Source: Marchantia polymorpha subsp. ruderalis
Lineage: Eukaryota; Streptophyta; Marchantiopsida; Marchantiales; Marchantiaceae
Reading direction: 5' to 3'
DNA length: 64,000 nucleotides
NCBI GenBank assembly: GCA_037833965.1
Contig: AP031352.1
Span: forward strand, 27,840,501 to 27,904,500
The position numbers and the translations under genes were made by a program. The stretch's first letter is position 1; the number at the start of each line of letters is the position of its first letter. Below are positions 63,861-64,000 of this stretch, in pieces. The notes beneath the pieces were generated by a model. The model had not been told where the DNA came from and ran no database searches. It worked only from the letters and a program-made list of their open reading frames with translations.

Positions 63861-64000
63861 TTGACAGTGTCGCCTCCCTCTAGTGTGCCTATGGAGGAGG
63901 AATGGGAGCCATTGATTGGTTCCCAGATCACAGGAGGAGAGAGGCGACGATTGACACAATTCCTACGAGACTATAGGAGTTGTTTTGCTTTCAGTATGAA
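63855..64000 (+). CDS. pol: Start of pol of the DNMT-bearing gypsy element (runs off window)
   Basis: In frame after TAG: a Pro/Glu linker (EEEWEPLIG), then RRRLTQFLRDYRSCFAFSM. This is the conserved entry to Ty3/gypsy RT (compare FLSHYVDVFAW in A). The distance from stop to FA(F/W) is about 45-60 residues in both. RT itself lies beyond 64000. Confidence 0.75.

Noticed and set aside
1-64000. tRNA, rRNA or other structured RNA genes
   Set aside because: No cloverleaf, rRNA core or snRNA-like sequence was recognised. The only tRNA-like match is the tRNA-Asp 3'-end complement that serves as PBS.

Overview
The window looks like nuclear DNA of a plant-lineage (streptophyte) eukaryote: Ty3/gypsy elements primed by tRNA-Asp with an FIDDF reverse transcriptase as in the plant Athila/Tat group, plant-type Ty1/copia remnants, and a spliced host gene with introns up to about 4.5 kb. 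The host gene is a four-domain voltage-gated cation channel, a family I recall as reported lost from land plants. That, together with a retrotransposon carrying a DNA methyltransferase, makes a charophyte alga or an early-diverging land plant the best guess. The species cannot be fixed from sequence alone. LAYOUT. 1-15200: two nested copies of one Ty3/gypsy family. Element A (minus strand) has its 5' LTR at 9810-15200, a tRNA-Asp primer-binding site, gag-protease, then pol cut off after RNase H. Element B (plus strand) is inserted in A's pol, and only its LTR (1-5153) is in view. 15201-22260: AT-rich DNA with a decayed copia element and duplicated LTRs. 22886-46330 (minus): the channel gene, about 2,000 codons in roughly 20 exons, with a CpG-rich 5' region to about 46980. 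46981-49322: low-content DNA and a coiled-coil pseudogene. 49323-52286: broken, inverted LTR pieces. 52287-62649: element C (minus), a decayed relative of A with an intact 4.9-kb 3' LTR and a recombined 5' side. 63006-64000: a plus-strand gypsy fragment in which a DNMT3-like domain sits just before the pol reading frame. HOW IT WORKS TOGETHER. The gypsy family is unusual in three ways. (1) Its LTRs are about 5 kb and each holds a long ORF (1045, 1045 and 897 codons) in U3, upstream of the TATA box. In genomic RNA that ORF would lie 3' of pol, the position of env or of nef/sag-type genes. (2) gag and pol share one frame separated by a single UAG, followed in all three elements seen (A, C and the DNMT element) by CARYYA, the tobamovirus-type readthrough context. 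(3) In the third element the protein region just before that UAG is a cytosine-C5 methyltransferase. The channel has acidic residues at all four pore positions (E, E, D, D), which suggests calcium permeation, and a C-terminal IQ motif, which suggests calmodulin binding.
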